A program made the position numbers and the translations under genes. From assembly GCF_007004645.1 (NCBI RefSeq), contig NZ_ML660019.1:1074437-1138436 (forward strand): a DNA stretch of 64,000 nucleotides, written 5' to 3'. This document shows, in pieces, positions 46,377 to 54,711 of this stretch (position 1 is the stretch's first letter; each line of letters starts with the position of its first letter). The stretch is from Aliiroseovarius halocynthiae (GTDB taxonomy: Bacteria > Pseudomonadota > Alphaproteobacteria > Rhodobacterales > Rhodobacteraceae). The notes beneath the pieces are model-generated. The model made no database searches and was not told the DNA's origin. It was given only the letters and a program-made list of their open reading frames with translations.

Positions 46377-46461
46377 TTCGCCGCCTGTGTCTTGACATCT
46401 GGTTGATCTTTAACTCATGCAATAGATAAATTGAATATGTTGTGATTTCAAGGAAGCCTTC

Positions 46462-47199
46462 ATGCTGGACATATCCTTTGCCGGGGCGGCGCTTGCGGGG
46501 CTTCTGTCGTTCTCTTCGCCCTGTATCCTGCCGATGGTTCCGTTTTATCTGTGCTATATGGCGGGTCTTTCGATGACCGAGCTGACGGGCGCGGGAAAGA
46601 TCAATCCCGGTGCGCAACGACGGCTGGTTGTGGCAGCCATCGCCTTTGCATTTGGTGTGACCACGATCTTTATGCTTCTCGGCTTGGGAGCGACAGCTTT
46701 AGGGGCAGCTTTCGCGCAATATCAGCAGGAACTCAGCTATGTTGGGGCAGCTATCCTTGTGCTGTTCGGGACGCACTTTCTGGGAATCATGCGCGTTCCG
46801 TTTTTGTATCGCGAAGCCCGGATCGAAGGCCCGTCGCAGCCAAGCTCGGTACTGGGGGCGTATCTGATGGGACTGGCGTTTGGGTTCGGTTGGACACCCT
46901 GCGTGGGCCCCGCGCTGGCATCCATCTTAATGATTGCTTCTGGGTTGGGGGATCTGTGGCGCGGTGCGCTTTTGCTGGCCGTCTATGGGCTTGCGATGAC
47001 GCTGCCTTTTGTCCTGGCAGCGATGTTCGCGCGCCCGTTTCTGGCATGGGTTGGGCGCAATCGAAAATACTTGCCCTGGGTCGAGAAAATCATGGGTGCC
47101 ATGCTGATCCTGTTTGCGCTCCTGATCGTCTCCGGGCGGGTGAACAAGATCGGGCAGTGGTTGCTTGAGACATTCCCGACACTGGGAAATGTCGGGTAG
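46462..47199 (+). CDS. soxV: CcdA-like membrane electron carrier SoxV
   Basis: A 245-residue six-helix protein of the CcdA/DsbD-beta family. The redox Cys pair is SFSSPCILPMVPFYLC near the N-terminus and GWTPCVGPALAS near residue 140. It carries thiol electrons from cytoplasmic thioredoxin to periplasmic partners. In Paracoccus the next gene is soxW (a thioredoxin); here soxX follows after 156 bases and soxW is missing, so SoxS is the only visible partner. Confidence 0.92.
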   Translation: MLDISFAGAALAGLLSFSSPCILPMVPFYLCYMAGLSMTELTGAGKINPGAQRRLVVAAIAFAFGVTTIFMLLGLGATALGAAFAQYQQELSYVGAAILVLFGTHFLGIMRVPFLYREARIEGPSQPSSVLGAYLMGLAFGFGWTPCVGPALASILMIASGLGDLWRGALLLAVYGLAMTLPFVLAAMFARPFLAWVGRNRKYLPWVEKIMGAMLILFALLIVSGRVNKIGQWLLETFPTLGNVG

Positions 47200-47221
47200 A
47201 TCAGATTTCCGGCGGCATCGA

Positions 47222-47293
47222 AATTTCGCATGAAATTAGAGCGCTAATGCCTGCTTGCGGGCGGTGAGATAATAATAATTCAAATAACGGAAT
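47222..47293 (+). promoter_or_regulatory. regulatory region upstream of soxX
   Basis: Contains AATTTC-GCAT-GAAATT (47222-47237), a perfect inverted repeat, and ATTC-AAATAACG-GAAT (47278-47293), which matches the recalled SqrR/SoxR-family motif exactly. The second lies within an extended TCAAAT-N6-ATTTGA dyad, 63 bases before soxX. This is where SoxR binding (soxW-soxX gap) is known in Paracoccus. Confidence 0.75.
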
Positions 47294-47355
47294 TTGATGT
47301 TGCGAAAATTGCTTCACATGCGTAGTTTGGCCGCACAACGGATACGGGAGGAAAC

Positions 47356-47832
47356 ATGAAGCGGACAACGATCTCGCTTTGCACCCTGCTTATTGCAGGT
47401 CTGGGAGCGGCACAAGCCGAGACGGTGGTACCTACCGCCGTCGCATTCGAAGAAGGGGCCGTGGCCCAATCACTGACTGGCGTTGCAGGGGATCCTGTTG
47501 AAGGCGCGAAAGTGGTCTCGACAAAATCGCAGGGGAACTGCGTTGCATGTCACGAAATCACTGATCTAGCGGACATCCCGTTCCACGGCGAAGTTGGTCC
47601 CATGTTGGATGGGGCAGGCGATCGCTGGAGCGAGGCAGAGCTGCGCGGCATTCTTGTGGATGCGAAGATGACATTCGATGAATCGATGATGCCATCATTC
47701 TACAAGACGGAAGGCTTCATTCGCCTTGGCAAAGCCTATACCGGGAAAGCCCATGAAGGTGACGTCGAACCGCTGCTGAGCGCTCAGCAGATCGAAGATG
47801 TTGTTGCCTATTTGATGACGCTCAAAGACTGA
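47356..47832 (+). CDS. soxX: c-type cytochrome subunit SoxX
   Basis: A 158-residue monoheme subunit of SoxXA, which oxidatively links thiosulfate to SoxY. The signal peptide is MKRTTISLCTLLIAGLGAAQA, the heme site CVACHEI near residue 61 and the likely Met ligand is in ESMMPSFYKTEG. The length is normal. GGGAGG precedes ATG 47356. First of the run soxXYZA. Confidence 0.94.
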   Translation: MKRTTISLCTLLIAGLGAAQAETVVPTAVAFEEGAVAQSLTGVAGDPVEGAKVVSTKSQGNCVACHEITDLADIPFHGEVGPMLDGAGDRWSEAELRGILVDAKMTFDESMMPSFYKTEGFIRLGKAYTGKAHEGDVEPLLSAQQIEDVVAYLMTLKD

Positions 47833-47871
47833 GCGGGCCGGGCATAGAAATACACTCACAGGAGACAAGAG

Positions 47872-48288
47872 ATGAAATTCACTCGACGTGATGCTCTGGC
47901 ACTTGGGCTTGGCGCAACCGCCGTTGCCATGTTGCCGATGCGCGCACTGGCTGCTGCAGACGAGGCTATCGCGGCCTTCACTGGTGGCGCTGAGACCGGC
48001 GAAGGTGGGATCACCCTGACTGCGCCAGAAATCGCCGAGAACGGCAATACTGTTCCGATTTCGGTCGACGCCCCCGGCGCGGCATCGATTCTTATTCTGG
48101 CAGCGGGCAACCCGACGCCGGGCGTGGCCCAGTTCACCTTCGGTGAGGCTGCTGGCTCGCAAGCTGCATCAACCCGTATTCGTCTGGCCGGAACACAAGA
48201 CGTTGTGGCCATTGCCAAAATGGCTGACGGCAGCTTTGTGAAAGCGCAATCGACCGTAAAAGTCACCATCGGCGGCTGCGGCGGCTAA
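47872..48288 (+). CDS. soxY: sulfur-carrier protein SoxY
   Basis: A 138-residue periplasmic carrier. The Tat signal TRRDALALGLGATAVAML is at the N-terminus. It ends VTIGGCGG, the swinging-arm motif whose Cys carries the sulfur adduct between Sox enzymes. The SoxYZ complex goes through the Tat system on this signal. GGAGACA precedes the start; 17 bases separate it from soxZ. Confidence 0.96.
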   Translation: MKFTRRDALALGLGATAVAMLPMRALAAADEAIAAFTGGAETGEGGITLTAPEIAENGNTVPISVDAPGAASILILAAGNPTPGVAQFTFGEAAGSQAASTRIRLAGTQDVVAIAKMADGSFVKAQSTVKVTIGGCGG

Positions 48289-48305
48289 GTTAGGAGATCA
48301 GAGAT

Positions 48306-48635
48306 ATGGCAAAAGGTTCAAAACCCCGCGTAAAGGTCCCCAAGACGGCTGCTGCCGGCGAAGTTGTGACCATCAAGACCCTGATCAGCCACAAGATGGA
48401 ATCGGGTCAGCGCAAGGATAAAGAGGGCAACCTCATCCCGCGTTCGATCATCAATCGCTTCACCTGCGAGTTTAACGGCAAGTCGGTCATTGACGTGACG
48501 CTGGAGCCCGCAATCTCGACCAACCCTTACGTCGAATTTGACGCAAAGGTTGATGAAGCCGGTGATTTCAAATTCACATGGTACGACGACGATGGTGACG
48601 TGTACGACACCACCAAGTCGATCGCCATCGGCTAA
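48306..48635 (+). CDS. soxZ: SoxYZ partner SoxZ
   Basis: A 109-residue immunoglobulin-like protein that pairs with SoxY and is exported with it, since it has no signal peptide. Typical segments are KPRVKVPKTAAAGEVVTIKTLISH at the N-terminus and FKFTWYDDDGDVYDTTKSI at the end. GGAGATC precedes ATG 48306. Confidence 0.95.
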   Translation: MAKGSKPRVKVPKTAAAGEVVTIKTLISHKMESGQRKDKEGNLIPRSIINRFTCEFNGKSVIDVTLEPAISTNPYVEFDAKVDEAGDFKFTWYDDDGDVYDTTKSIAIG

Positions 48636-48659
48636 GGCCAGCGCAGGGAGGAATATATA

Positions 48660-49508
48660 ATGAAAAAAGGCATCGCAGCTATTCTGGCCGCCTCGACCAT
48701 CTTCGGGGCAGCCACAGCCACGGCCGACGAAAGCGCTGAACTTACCGTGAACGGTGAAATTGACATCGTAACGAAGACGGCCGCGCCTGCACATCTGTCG
48801 GATGTGCTGGACGAAGTAATGTCTGGCTGGCGTTTCCGCTCGGACCAGACGCAAGAAATGCAGATGGACGACTTTGACAATCCCGGCATGCTGGGCGTTG
48901 AAAATGGCGCGGAAATCTGGGCAACGGTAGATGGCTCGGAAGGAAAATCCTGTGCGGATTGTCACGGCGAACCCGAGGAGATGGCAGGCGTCAAAGCTGT
49001 TTATCCGAAATGGAACGCCCAGGCCGGGAAGGTCTTCACCCTGCAGATGCAGGCGAATGATTGCCGGACCAATCGTATGGGCGCAGAAGCCTGGGGCACA
49101 GACAAGGGTCCGGCGATTGACGTCGAAGCACTGTTGGCGTCAGTGTCGCGCGGTATGCCGGTTAACGTGGCGATTGACGGCCCCGGTCATGAGACCTGGA
49201 AGCTGGGTAAAGAGCTTTACTATACCCGCACTGGGCAGCTCGAGCTGAGCTGTGCAAATTGTCACGAAGACAATTACGGCAACATGATCCGCGCTGACCA
49301 CTTGTCGCAGGGCCAGATCAACGGTTTCCCGACCTATCGTCTGAAAAATACCAAGCTGAACGGGGTGCAGTCGCGCTTCAAGGGCTGCGTACGTGACACG
49401 CGTGCCCAGACCTACAAGCCCGGTTCGGACGAGTTCGTGGCGCTGGAAATGTATGTCGCGTCGCGCGGCAATGGTCTGTCGGTCGAAGGCCCGTCGGTCC
49501 GCAACTAA
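48660..49508 (+). CDS. soxA: diheme cytochrome subunit SoxA
   Basis: A 282-residue subunit of SoxXA that forms the Cys-S-sulfonate link on SoxY. The signal peptide is cut near TATADES. Heme sites are CADCHGEPE (about residue 99) and CANCHEDNYG (about 198). The active-site Cys, found as a persulfide or heme ligand, is in SRFKGCVRDTRAQ (about 242). Both hemes are retained, unlike monoheme SoxA variants. A strong hairpin terminator follows at 49517. Confidence 0.95.
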   Translation: MKKGIAAILAASTIFGAATATADESAELTVNGEIDIVTKTAAPAHLSDVLDEVMSGWRFRSDQTQEMQMDDFDNPGMLGVENGAEIWATVDGSEGKSCADCHGEPEEMAGVKAVYPKWNAQAGKVFTLQMQANDCRTNRMGAEAWGTDKGPAIDVEALLASVSRGMPVNVAIDGPGHETWKLGKELYYTRTGQLELSCANCHEDNYGNMIRADHLSQGQINGFPTYRLKNTKLNGVQSRFKGCVRDTRAQTYKPGSDEFVALEMYVASRGNGLSVEGPSVRN

Positions 49509-49516
49509 ATTCACAA

Positions 49517-49552
49517 CCCCGCCCGAACTGGTTTTGGGCGGGGCTTTCTTTA
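49517..49552 (+). terminator. hairpin terminator between soxA and soxB
   Basis: CCCCGCCC (49517-49524) pairs with GGGCGGGG (49536-49543), followed by CTTTCTTTATT. It lies inside what is usually regarded as one sox operon. Confidence 0.85.
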
Positions 49553-49618
49553 TTCGAACACATTCAATCCCAAGCATGGGTTAAGCTTGCAAGGGGTTGG
49601 GAACAAGGAAAACCGCAC

Positions 49619-51316
49619 ATGATCTCTCGCCGCGACTTTCTTCAGGTCTCGATGGCTGCGTCAGCGCTTTACGGTACGTCGGGCTTTGGCAACTGGGCCA
49701 AATTGGCCGCACAGCAGGCGCTGACCCAAGATGACCTTCTGAAGTTTGATACGTTTGGCAATGTCAGCCTGATCCACATCACTGACATTCATGCCCAGCT
49801 GAAACCAATCTATTTCCGCGAGCCCGAGATCAATCTGGGCGTCGGCGCGGCCAACGGCCAGATGCCGCATGTGACCGGTGCTGATTTCCGCAAAGCCTAT
49901 GGGATCGAAGATGGTTCGCCTTCGGCTTATGCACTGACATATAACGACTTTTCCTCGCTGGCGCAGGGATATGGCAAAGTGGGTGGCATGGACCGCGTCG
50001 CAACCGTTGTGAACGCTATTCGCGCCGATCGCCCCGATGCGTTGCTGCTGGACGGCGGTGATACGTGGCACGGGTCATACACCTGTCATCACACCGAAGG
50101 GCAGGATGTGGTCAACGTGATGAATGCGTTGAAGCCAGATGCGATGACCTTCCACTGGGAATTCACGCTGGGATCCGAGCGTGTGAACGAGATCGTAGAA
50201 GGTTTGCCCTTCGCAGCGCTTGGCCAAAACATCTTTGACGCTGAATGGGACGAGCCTGCCGAGCTGTTCAAGCCCTATAAGTTTTTCGAGCGTGGTGGCG
50301 TGAAGGTGGCCGTGATCGGTCAGGCCTTCCCCTATATGCCCATTGCCAACCCGCGTTGGATGTTCCCGGAGTATTCGTTCGGGATCCGCGATGAAAACAT
50401 GCAAGCCATGGTCGATGAGGTCCGCGCGGCAGGCGCCGAGCTTGTTGTCTGCCTAAGCCATAATGGCTTTGACGTGGATAAGAAAATGGCGGGCCGCGTG
50501 AAAGGCATCGACGTGATCTTGTCGGGCCATACACATGACGCGCTTCCCGAGCCGGTGCAGGTCGAGCAGACGTTCATCATTGCTTCGGGCTCGAACTCGA
50601 AATTCGTCAGCCGCATCGATCTGGATGTGCGCGACGGGAAGATGATGGGCATTCGCCACAAGTTGATCCCGATCTTTGCGGACGTAATCACGCCGGATGC
50701 CACGATCACCAAGCTGATCGACGACCAGCGCGCGCCCTATAAGGCCGAGCTGGAAGAGGTAATCGGCACCACTGACACGCTTCTCTATCGTCGCGGTAAC
50801 TTTAACGGATCGTGGGATGACCTGATCTGTGACGCGCTGATCAATGAACGCGAGGCGGACATCGCCATGTCACCCGGCGTCCGTTGGGGGCCGTCGATCC
50901 TGCCGGGTCAGGAAATCACCCGCGAGGACATCTGGAACGTGACCTCGATGTCTTATGGCGAAGCTTACCGCACCGAAATGACGGGTGAATTCATCCACAC
51001 GATCTTGGAAGACGTCGGTGACAACTTGTTCAACCCGGACCCGTATTATCAGCAGGGCGGCGATATGGTGCGCATCGGTGGCATGGGCTATCGCATTGAT
51101 ATCAATAAGCCACAGGGCGAACGCATCACCGAAATGACCCTGTTGAAGACTGGCGAGGCGATTGACCCATCCAAGACCTATGTGGTCGCGGGCTGGGCCA
51201 GTGTGAACGAAGGCACCGAGGGTCCGCAGATCTGGGATGTCGTTGAAAGCCACATCAAGAAACAAGGCACCATCAAGCTGGATCCGAATAACTCGGTTCA
51301 GGTTGTAGGCGCCTAA
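49619..51316 (+). CDS. soxB: SoxB thiosulfohydrolase
   Basis: A 565-residue dimanganese enzyme that hydrolyses the sulfonate from SoxY-S-sulfonate to release sulfate. The Tat signal SRRDFLQVSMAASAL leads the 5'-nucleotidase-like fold: LIHITDIHAQLKPIY (about residue 52), LLLDGGDTWHGSYTCHHTEG (about 142), SHNGFDVDKK and LSGHTHDALPEP. The C-terminal domain starts near residue 370. The length is typical. It stands between two hairpin terminators with 110 and 94-base flanks, so its own promoter or readthrough is needed. Confidence 0.97.
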   Translation: MISRRDFLQVSMAASALYGTSGFGNWAKLAAQQALTQDDLLKFDTFGNVSLIHITDIHAQLKPIYFREPEINLGVGAANGQMPHVTGADFRKAYGIEDGSPSAYALTYNDFSSLAQGYGKVGGMDRVATVVNAIRADRPDALLLDGGDTWHGSYTCHHTEGQDVVNVMNALKPDAMTFHWEFTLGSERVNEIVEGLPFAALGQNIFDAEWDEPAELFKPYKFFERGGVKVAVIGQAFPYMPIANPRWMFPEYSFGIRDENMQAMVDEVRAAGAELVVCLSHNGFDVDKKMAGRVKGIDVILSGHTHDALPEPVQVEQTFIIASGSNSKFVSRIDLDVRDGKMMGIRHKLIPIFADVITPDATITKLIDDQRAPYKAELEEVIGTTDTLLYRRGNFNGSWDDLICDALINEREADIAMSPGVRWGPSILPGQEITREDIWNVTSMSYGEAYRTEMTGEFIHTILEDVGDNLFNPDPYYQQGGDMVRIGGMGYRIDINKPQGERITEMTLLKTGEAIDPSKTYVVAGWASVNEGTEGPQIWDVVESHIKKQGTIKLDPNNSVQVVGA

Positions 51317-51324
51317 AAAGGTTC

Positions 51325-51357
51325 GGCCCGGGCGCAGCTGCATCCGGGCCATTTTTC
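51325..51357 (+). terminator. hairpin terminator between soxB and soxC
   Basis: GGCCCGG (51325-51331) pairs with CCGGGCC (51344-51350), followed by ATTTTTC. Confidence 0.85.
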
Positions 51358-51410
51358 AAGCTTATTTATGCAAATAGGCGAATATGGATATGTAATGGGA
51401 GAGATGCCAG

Positions 51411-52691
51411 ATGGGTGACAGCTCGAACAATCACGGACCCAGCCGGCGCGGGTTCCTGAAAGGGGCCGCTGCGACAGGTGCAGCCCTTGGCGCTGCGGGT
51501 GCAGTAAAGGCAGAAGGTGATCCGCTGATCACTGAAGTACAGGAATGGGCTTCTAGTCTGGGCGAGGGCGTGGACGCTACGCCTTATGGCATGCCGATTG
51601 AGTTCGAAAGCGATGTCGTGCGCCGGAATGTGGAATGGTTGACGGCGGATCAGATCAGCTCGATCAACTTCACGCCGATCCATGCGCTGGACGGCACGAT
51701 CACCCCGCAGGGTTGCGCGTTCGAACGCCACCACTCGGGCGCGATCACGCTGAAGAAAGAAGACTATCGCCTGATGATCAACGGTCTGGTCGATACGCCG
51801 CTGGTGTTCACCTATGAAGACCTCGAGCGTTTCCCGCGTTCGCAGCAGACTTTCTTCCTTGAATGCGCGGCGAATACCGGCATGGAGTGGGCGGGCTCGC
51901 AGCTGAACGGCGCGCAGTACACTCATGGCATGATCCACAACATGGAATATACCGGCGTGTCGCTGCGGACCTTGTTGGAAGAGGCTGGCCTGGATGCCGC
52001 TGGCGATCTGAAAGACAAATGGGTTTACGTCGAAGGCGCAGATGCGTCGTCGAACGGTCGCTCGATCCCGATGGAAAAGGCGCTGGACGACTGCATGGTC
52101 GCCTTCAAAGCCAACGGCGAAGCCCTGCGGATGGAGCATGGCTATCCGGTGCGTCTGGTTGTGCCCGGCTGGGAAGGCAATATGTGGGTCAAATGGCTGC
52201 GTCGGATCGAGGTGATGGACAAGCCGGTTGAAAGCCGCGAAGAGACTTCGAAATACACAGACACGCTGGAAGACGGCACCAGCCGCAAGTGGACATGGGC
52301 GATGGATGCGAAATCCGTCGTGACCAGTCCCAGCCCGCAGATGCCCATCAAACACGGCAAAGGCCCGCTGGTTATCACCGGCTTAGCATGGTCCGGCAAC
52401 GGCGCGATCACCGCGGTTGATGTCTCGCTGGATGGTGGCGTGACCTGGCAAGAGGCGCGTTTGGCCGAGCCCGGCAAGAAGATGGCGCTGACCCGCTTCT
52501 ATCTGGACATCAACTGGGACGGATCCGAGATGTTCCTGCAATCCCGCGCGATGGACGAAACCGGCTATGTGCAACCCACCAAGGCGCAACTGCGCGAGGT
52601 ACGCGGCCTGAACTCGATCTATCACAACAACTGCATCCAGACGTGGCACGTGAATGCAAAAGGAGAGGCGAACAATGTCGAAGTTTCCTAA
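51411..52691 (+). CDS. soxC: molybdenum sulfite-dehydrogenase-type subunit SoxC
   Basis: A 426-residue molybdopterin subunit of Sox(CD)2, the sulfur dehydrogenase that oxidises the sulfane sulfur on SoxY. The Tat signal SRRGFLKGAAATGAALGAAG is followed by the Moco-binding domain, with the Mo-ligand Cys in FFLECAANTGMEW (about residue 156), and a C-terminal dimerisation domain. Having soxCD means complete oxidation to sulfate without sulfur globules. Its last 17 bases overlap soxD. Confidence 0.96.
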   Translation: MGDSSNNHGPSRRGFLKGAAATGAALGAAGAVKAEGDPLITEVQEWASSLGEGVDATPYGMPIEFESDVVRRNVEWLTADQISSINFTPIHALDGTITPQGCAFERHHSGAITLKKEDYRLMINGLVDTPLVFTYEDLERFPRSQQTFFLECAANTGMEWAGSQLNGAQYTHGMIHNMEYTGVSLRTLLEEAGLDAAGDLKDKWVYVEGADASSNGRSIPMEKALDDCMVAFKANGEALRMEHGYPVRLVVPGWEGNMWVKWLRRIEVMDKPVESREETSKYTDTLEDGTSRKWTWAMDAKSVVTSPSPQMPIKHGKGPLVITGLAWSGNGAITAVDVSLDGGVTWQEARLAEPGKKMALTRFYLDINWDGSEMFLQSRAMDETGYVQPTKAQLREVRGLNSIYHNNCIQTWHVNAKGEANNVEVS

Positions 52692-53781
52692 ATTCCTGAT
52701 GGTGGCCTCGGTTGCCGCTTTGACCGCCGCGCCTGCGATGGCCGAAAAACTGGGCCTGGGTCGCGCTGCGACCGAGGCCGAAGTGGCGGCTTGGGATCTG
52801 GATATCTTCCCGGACGGATCAAACCTGCCTGCAGGCAAGGGAGATGTTTGGACCGGAGAAGAAGTGTTTGCAGACGCTTGTGCGGTGTGCCACGGCGAAT
52901 TCGCAGAAGGCGCGGGCAACTGGCCGAAACTGGCCGGGGGTGCGGATACGCTAGATCACGAAGATCCGCTGAAAACCGTTGGGTCCTATTGGCCGTATCT
53001 GTCGACCACCTTCGACTATGTGCGCCGTTCTATGCCTTTTGGTGCCGCTGGCACGCTGTCGGATGATGATGTCTATGCCATCGTGGCTTACATCCTCTAT
53101 TCAAACGACCTTGTGGATGATGATTTCGTTCTGTCGAAAGAGACGTTTTCGGATGTGGTTCTGCCCAATGCAGAAGGCTTCATCGTCGATGATCGTGCTG
53201 AGACGGAATATGGCACGTTCACCAATCGCTGCATGAGCGACTGTAAGCCCGGCGCGGTCGAAATCACGACAACCGTGGTGTTCCCCGGTGATCCGAACTC
53301 GGGTTTTGATGCGACGCCAATCAGCCAGGCTGTGATGGGCACCGCCGGAGCAACACCTGATGCGGCGGCCTCGACAGAAGAGGCGTCCGCTGAAGACGCG
53401 CCGGCCGAAGAAACCGCAGTCGTAGGAGAGGTTGCAGCACCCGCTGTGATGGCGCTTGACGAAGAACTGGTCGCCAAAGGCGAGAAGGTCTTTAAGAAGT
53501 GTAAGGCTTGTCACAAGGTGGGCGACAAGGCCAAGAATGGAACCGGTCCAATCTTGAATGGTGTCTTTGGCCGTGCGGCAGGCACGGTTGATGGGTTTAA
53601 ATACTCGAAGCCCATGCTGGCAGCAGCCGAAGGTGGTCTGGTCTGGGATGAGACTGAGCTGTCCGGCTATCTGGCCAACCCACGCAAATATATGAAGGGG
53701 ACGAAGATGTCCTTTGCGGGGTTGAAAAAGGACAAGGATGTCGCGGCAATTTTGGAATTCCTGAAGTCGCACAGCCAATAA
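52675..53781 (+). CDS. soxD: diheme cytochrome subunit SoxD
   Basis: A 368-residue cytochrome partner of SoxC. The signal peptide MSKFPKFLMVASVAALTAAP is followed by a first heme domain (CAVCHGEFAEG, about residue 72), an Ala/Glu-rich linker (about 230-255, TEEASAEDAPAEETAV), and a second cytochrome c2-like domain with CKACHKVGDKAKNGTGP (about 277) and the Met ligand in KGTKMSF. The C-terminal domain is closely similar to the first half of SoxE. GGAGAGG lies just before ATG 52675. Confidence 0.94.
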   Translation: MSKFPKFLMVASVAALTAAPAMAEKLGLGRAATEAEVAAWDLDIFPDGSNLPAGKGDVWTGEEVFADACAVCHGEFAEGAGNWPKLAGGADTLDHEDPLKTVGSYWPYLSTTFDYVRRSMPFGAAGTLSDDDVYAIVAYILYSNDLVDDDFVLSKETFSDVVLPNAEGFIVDDRAETEYGTFTNRCMSDCKPGAVEITTTVVFPGDPNSGFDATPISQAVMGTAGATPDAAASTEEASAEDAPAEETAVVGEVAAPAVMALDEELVAKGEKVFKKCKACHKVGDKAKNGTGPILNGVFGRAAGTVDGFKYSKPMLAAAEGGLVWDETELSGYLANPRKYMKGTKMSFAGLKKDKDVAAILEFLKSHSQ

Positions 53782-53924
53782 TCTGGCAAAGGTCGTCATG
53801 AGGCGGGCGTGGCCAACTTGGCTGCGCCCGTTTCTGTTTGCTGCGCAATAATTGTGCGCAATATGCATGCATCAGTATATGAAAATTATTGAGTGGATTT
53901 GCTTCACCCGTTAAACTCGCGTCT

Positions 53925-54635
53925 ATGGGACGGATTCGAAACGCTGCGATAGGGCTTGTGATAGCGATTTGCGCCGCAACGCCTTCTTTTTCAAACGAAA
54001 TCGGCAGTGCCGAGGATGGCGAGACGCTGTGGAAGGAATGCAAGTCCTGTCACGCGATAGGTGAGGGGGCGAAGAACCGCGTCGGCCCGCATCTCAACGG
54101 TATATTTGGCCGTCGTGCGGGGGCCGAGGACGGGTTTAAATACTCGAATGGTCTAACCCGAATGGGCAAAGATGGCCTGATTTGGGAATTTGATCTGCTA
54201 GATCGGTATATCGAGAACCCAAAGGCTTTCGCGTCGGACACGCGCATGTCGTATCGAGGGCTGAAAGACGAACAGAAACGCGCAGATTTGCTGGCATTCT
54301 TGCGCCGTTACTCGGACAATCCGGGCGATATACCCGAAGCAGCCCCCACTGTGGCGGGCACAGATCATTCCGTCGATCCGACCATTCTGGCCATTCAGGG
54401 GGACCCCGAATATGGCGCGTACCTGTCGTCGGAATGTACGTCCTGCCATCAGCTGTCAGGGGAAAATGACGGCATTCCGGGCATTGTTGGCTGGCCTGCC
54501 GAAGACTTCGTGATTGCAATGCACGCCTATAAGGACAAGTTCCGCCCGCATCCCGTGATGCAGATGATGGCTGGTCGCCTGTCCAACGATGAAATCGCCG
54601 CGTTGGCGGCATATTTTGAAGCACTCGATTCTTAA
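53925..54635 (+). CDS. soxE: diheme cytochrome SoxE (sulfide dehydrogenase cytochrome subunit)
   Basis: A 236-residue exported cytochrome with two c-type domains: CKSCHAIGEGAKNRVGP (about residue 37) and CTSCHQLSGENDG (about 173). Together with SoxF it forms a flavocytochrome c sulfide dehydrogenase. The first domain shares long runs with the C-terminal domain of SoxD (for example GPHLNGIFGRRAG versus GPILNGVFGRAAG). ATG 53925 gives a signal peptide, but no clear ribosome site is seen; a TTG at 53889 is an alternative. Confidence 0.9.
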   Translation: MGRIRNAAIGLVIAICAATPSFSNEIGSAEDGETLWKECKSCHAIGEGAKNRVGPHLNGIFGRRAGAEDGFKYSNGLTRMGKDGLIWEFDLLDRYIENPKAFASDTRMSYRGLKDEQKRADLLAFLRRYSDNPGDIPEAAPTVAGTDHSVDPTILAIQGDPEYGAYLSSECTSCHQLSGENDGIPGIVGWPAEDFVIAMHAYKDKFRPHPVMQMMAGRLSNDEIAALAAYFEALDS

Positions 54636-54711
54636 CGAATTAATGCGCGCCAGGAAGGGTTCGCGAGTCTGCGATGGCGGTGCGCTTATACCGCCAATAA
54701 GGGAGGAAGAA

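Noticed and set aside
46377-46461. Full ATTC-N8-GAAT SoxR site between soxS and soxV
   Set aside because: Only the right half GAAT is present; the expected left half reads AATA.
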